This document shows, one piece after another, positions 63,746 to 64,000 of a stretch of DNA of 64,000 nucleotides (position 1 is its first letter; each line of letters begins with the position of its first letter). This stretch comes from CAWGXG01 sp963826505 (GTDB lineage: Bacteria > Chloroflexota > Anaerolineae > Aggregatilineales > Aggregatilineaceae). The stretch covers positions 248,001 through 312,000 of the forward strand of contig CAWGXG010000005.1 in the NCBI GenBank assembly GCA_963826505.1, read 5' to 3'. The notes below the pieces were generated by a model. The model was not told the origin of the DNA. It was given only the letters and a program-made list of their open reading frames with translations, and searched no databases. The position numbers and the translations under genes were made by a program.

Positions 63746-64000
63746 ATGCTAAACGCCACGGTATCCCAGGTTGGACCACACTTACAGGTACCGGTAACGG
63801 ACAAAGCATCGCTCAGCAGGCTGTTTGATGACCATTACCGGGCAAGTCACCGCCTCTGGCAGACAGTGATGGCACTCAGCGACGAACAGTTCCGTCACGC
63901 ACCGGGCAACGGTCATCCTTCCATCCAAACGCAAATCGTCCGCATGGTAGCGAATGAGAATCTGTGGGTGAACTACCTGTGGCATGGTGAAGTGGAGTTT
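63746..64000 (+). CDS. DinB-family protein, N-terminal part (cut by window end)
   Basis: 85 codons before the window ends. After a short leader, LFDDHYRASHRLWQTVMALS and DEQFRHAPGNGH with SIQTQIVRMVANENLWVN fit the four-helix DinB/DUF664 family, where His residues on the helices bind a metal. GGAGG lies 8 bp before the ATG. Many DinB proteins are thiol-S-transferase- or damage-related; role here unknown. Confidence 0.8.
   Translation, partial: MLNATVSQVGPHLQVPVTDKASLSRLFDDHYRASHRLWQTVMALSDEQFRHAPGNGHPSIQTQIVRMVANENLWVNYLWHGEVEF

Noticed and set aside
1..64000. CRISPR arrays, rRNA and tRNA genes
   Set aside because: No regularly spaced repeats and no tRNA T-arm or cloverleaf-like pattern was seen on reading; a covariance-model scan would be needed to exclude a divergent tRNA.

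Overview
The window looks like a chromosomal segment of a Chloroflexota bacterium, probably Anaerolineae-like. The evidence is a large BTAD/NB-ARC/TPR regulator, an ECF sigma factor paired with an SH3-repeat anti-sigma protein carrying Pro/Thr-rich linkers, a sucA-sucB-aconitase operon, a tail-targeted (eCIS-type) cargo protein and many sugar ABC genes. This assignment is inference; no rRNA, tRNA or CRISPR array was seen. Both window ends cut a gene.

Layout. 0-2 kb: two URO-D-fold proteins flanking an L-rhamnose mutarotase. 2-7.2 kb: a BTAD regulator divergent from two SnoaL-like proteins, an ABM-domain protein and a small membrane protein. 7.7-21.9 kb, minus strand: a 13-gene probable operon reading fdrA, GNAT, thiolase-like, DUF35, DUF1116, cyclase-family hydrolase, xanthine-dehydrogenase-type FAD, FeS and Mo subunits, DUF2877, then a BMP-type substrate-binding protein and two permeases. 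FdrA, DUF1116 and DUF2877 are the three components assigned to E. coli oxamate carbamoyltransferase. Here they sit with a ring hydroxylase, a ring-opening hydrolase and a thiolase-like protein lacking the nucleophilic Cys, so the operon may encode an undescribed N-heterocycle degradation route. 22.5-25 kb: an eCIS-type cargo protein with a small neighbour, and a methionine-synthase-reactivation-type protein. 25.7-29.7 kb: YtxH and PRC-barrel stress-type proteins, a (frameshifted) histidine kinase with its NarL-type regulator, and a coiled-coil protein. 29.9-37 kb: cation/Ca2+ antiporter and a TCA operon (sucA, sucB, aconitase). 37-45 kb: sparse region with DUF1328, IS remnants, the sigma/anti-sigma pair, a LysM protein and an O-methyltransferase. 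45-63 kb: a large amino-sugar/carbohydrate locus (nagB, nagA, a LacI regulator with a palindromic operator, ceramidase-like hydrolase, DegT aminotransferase, URO-D methyltransferase-like, Gfo/Idh, PIG-L deacetylase, mutarotase, second NagB-like, PfkB kinase, CUT1 ABC transporter, epimerase). 63.7 kb: start of a DinB-family gene.

Several genes are interrupted: the FAD subunit (one frameshift), cyclase (one in-frame TAA), histidine kinase (one frameshift), and three consecutive genes at 54.1-56.9 kb (about seven frameshifts). The even codon structure around each break suggests either very recent decay or consensus errors in the assembly; raw reads would decide.
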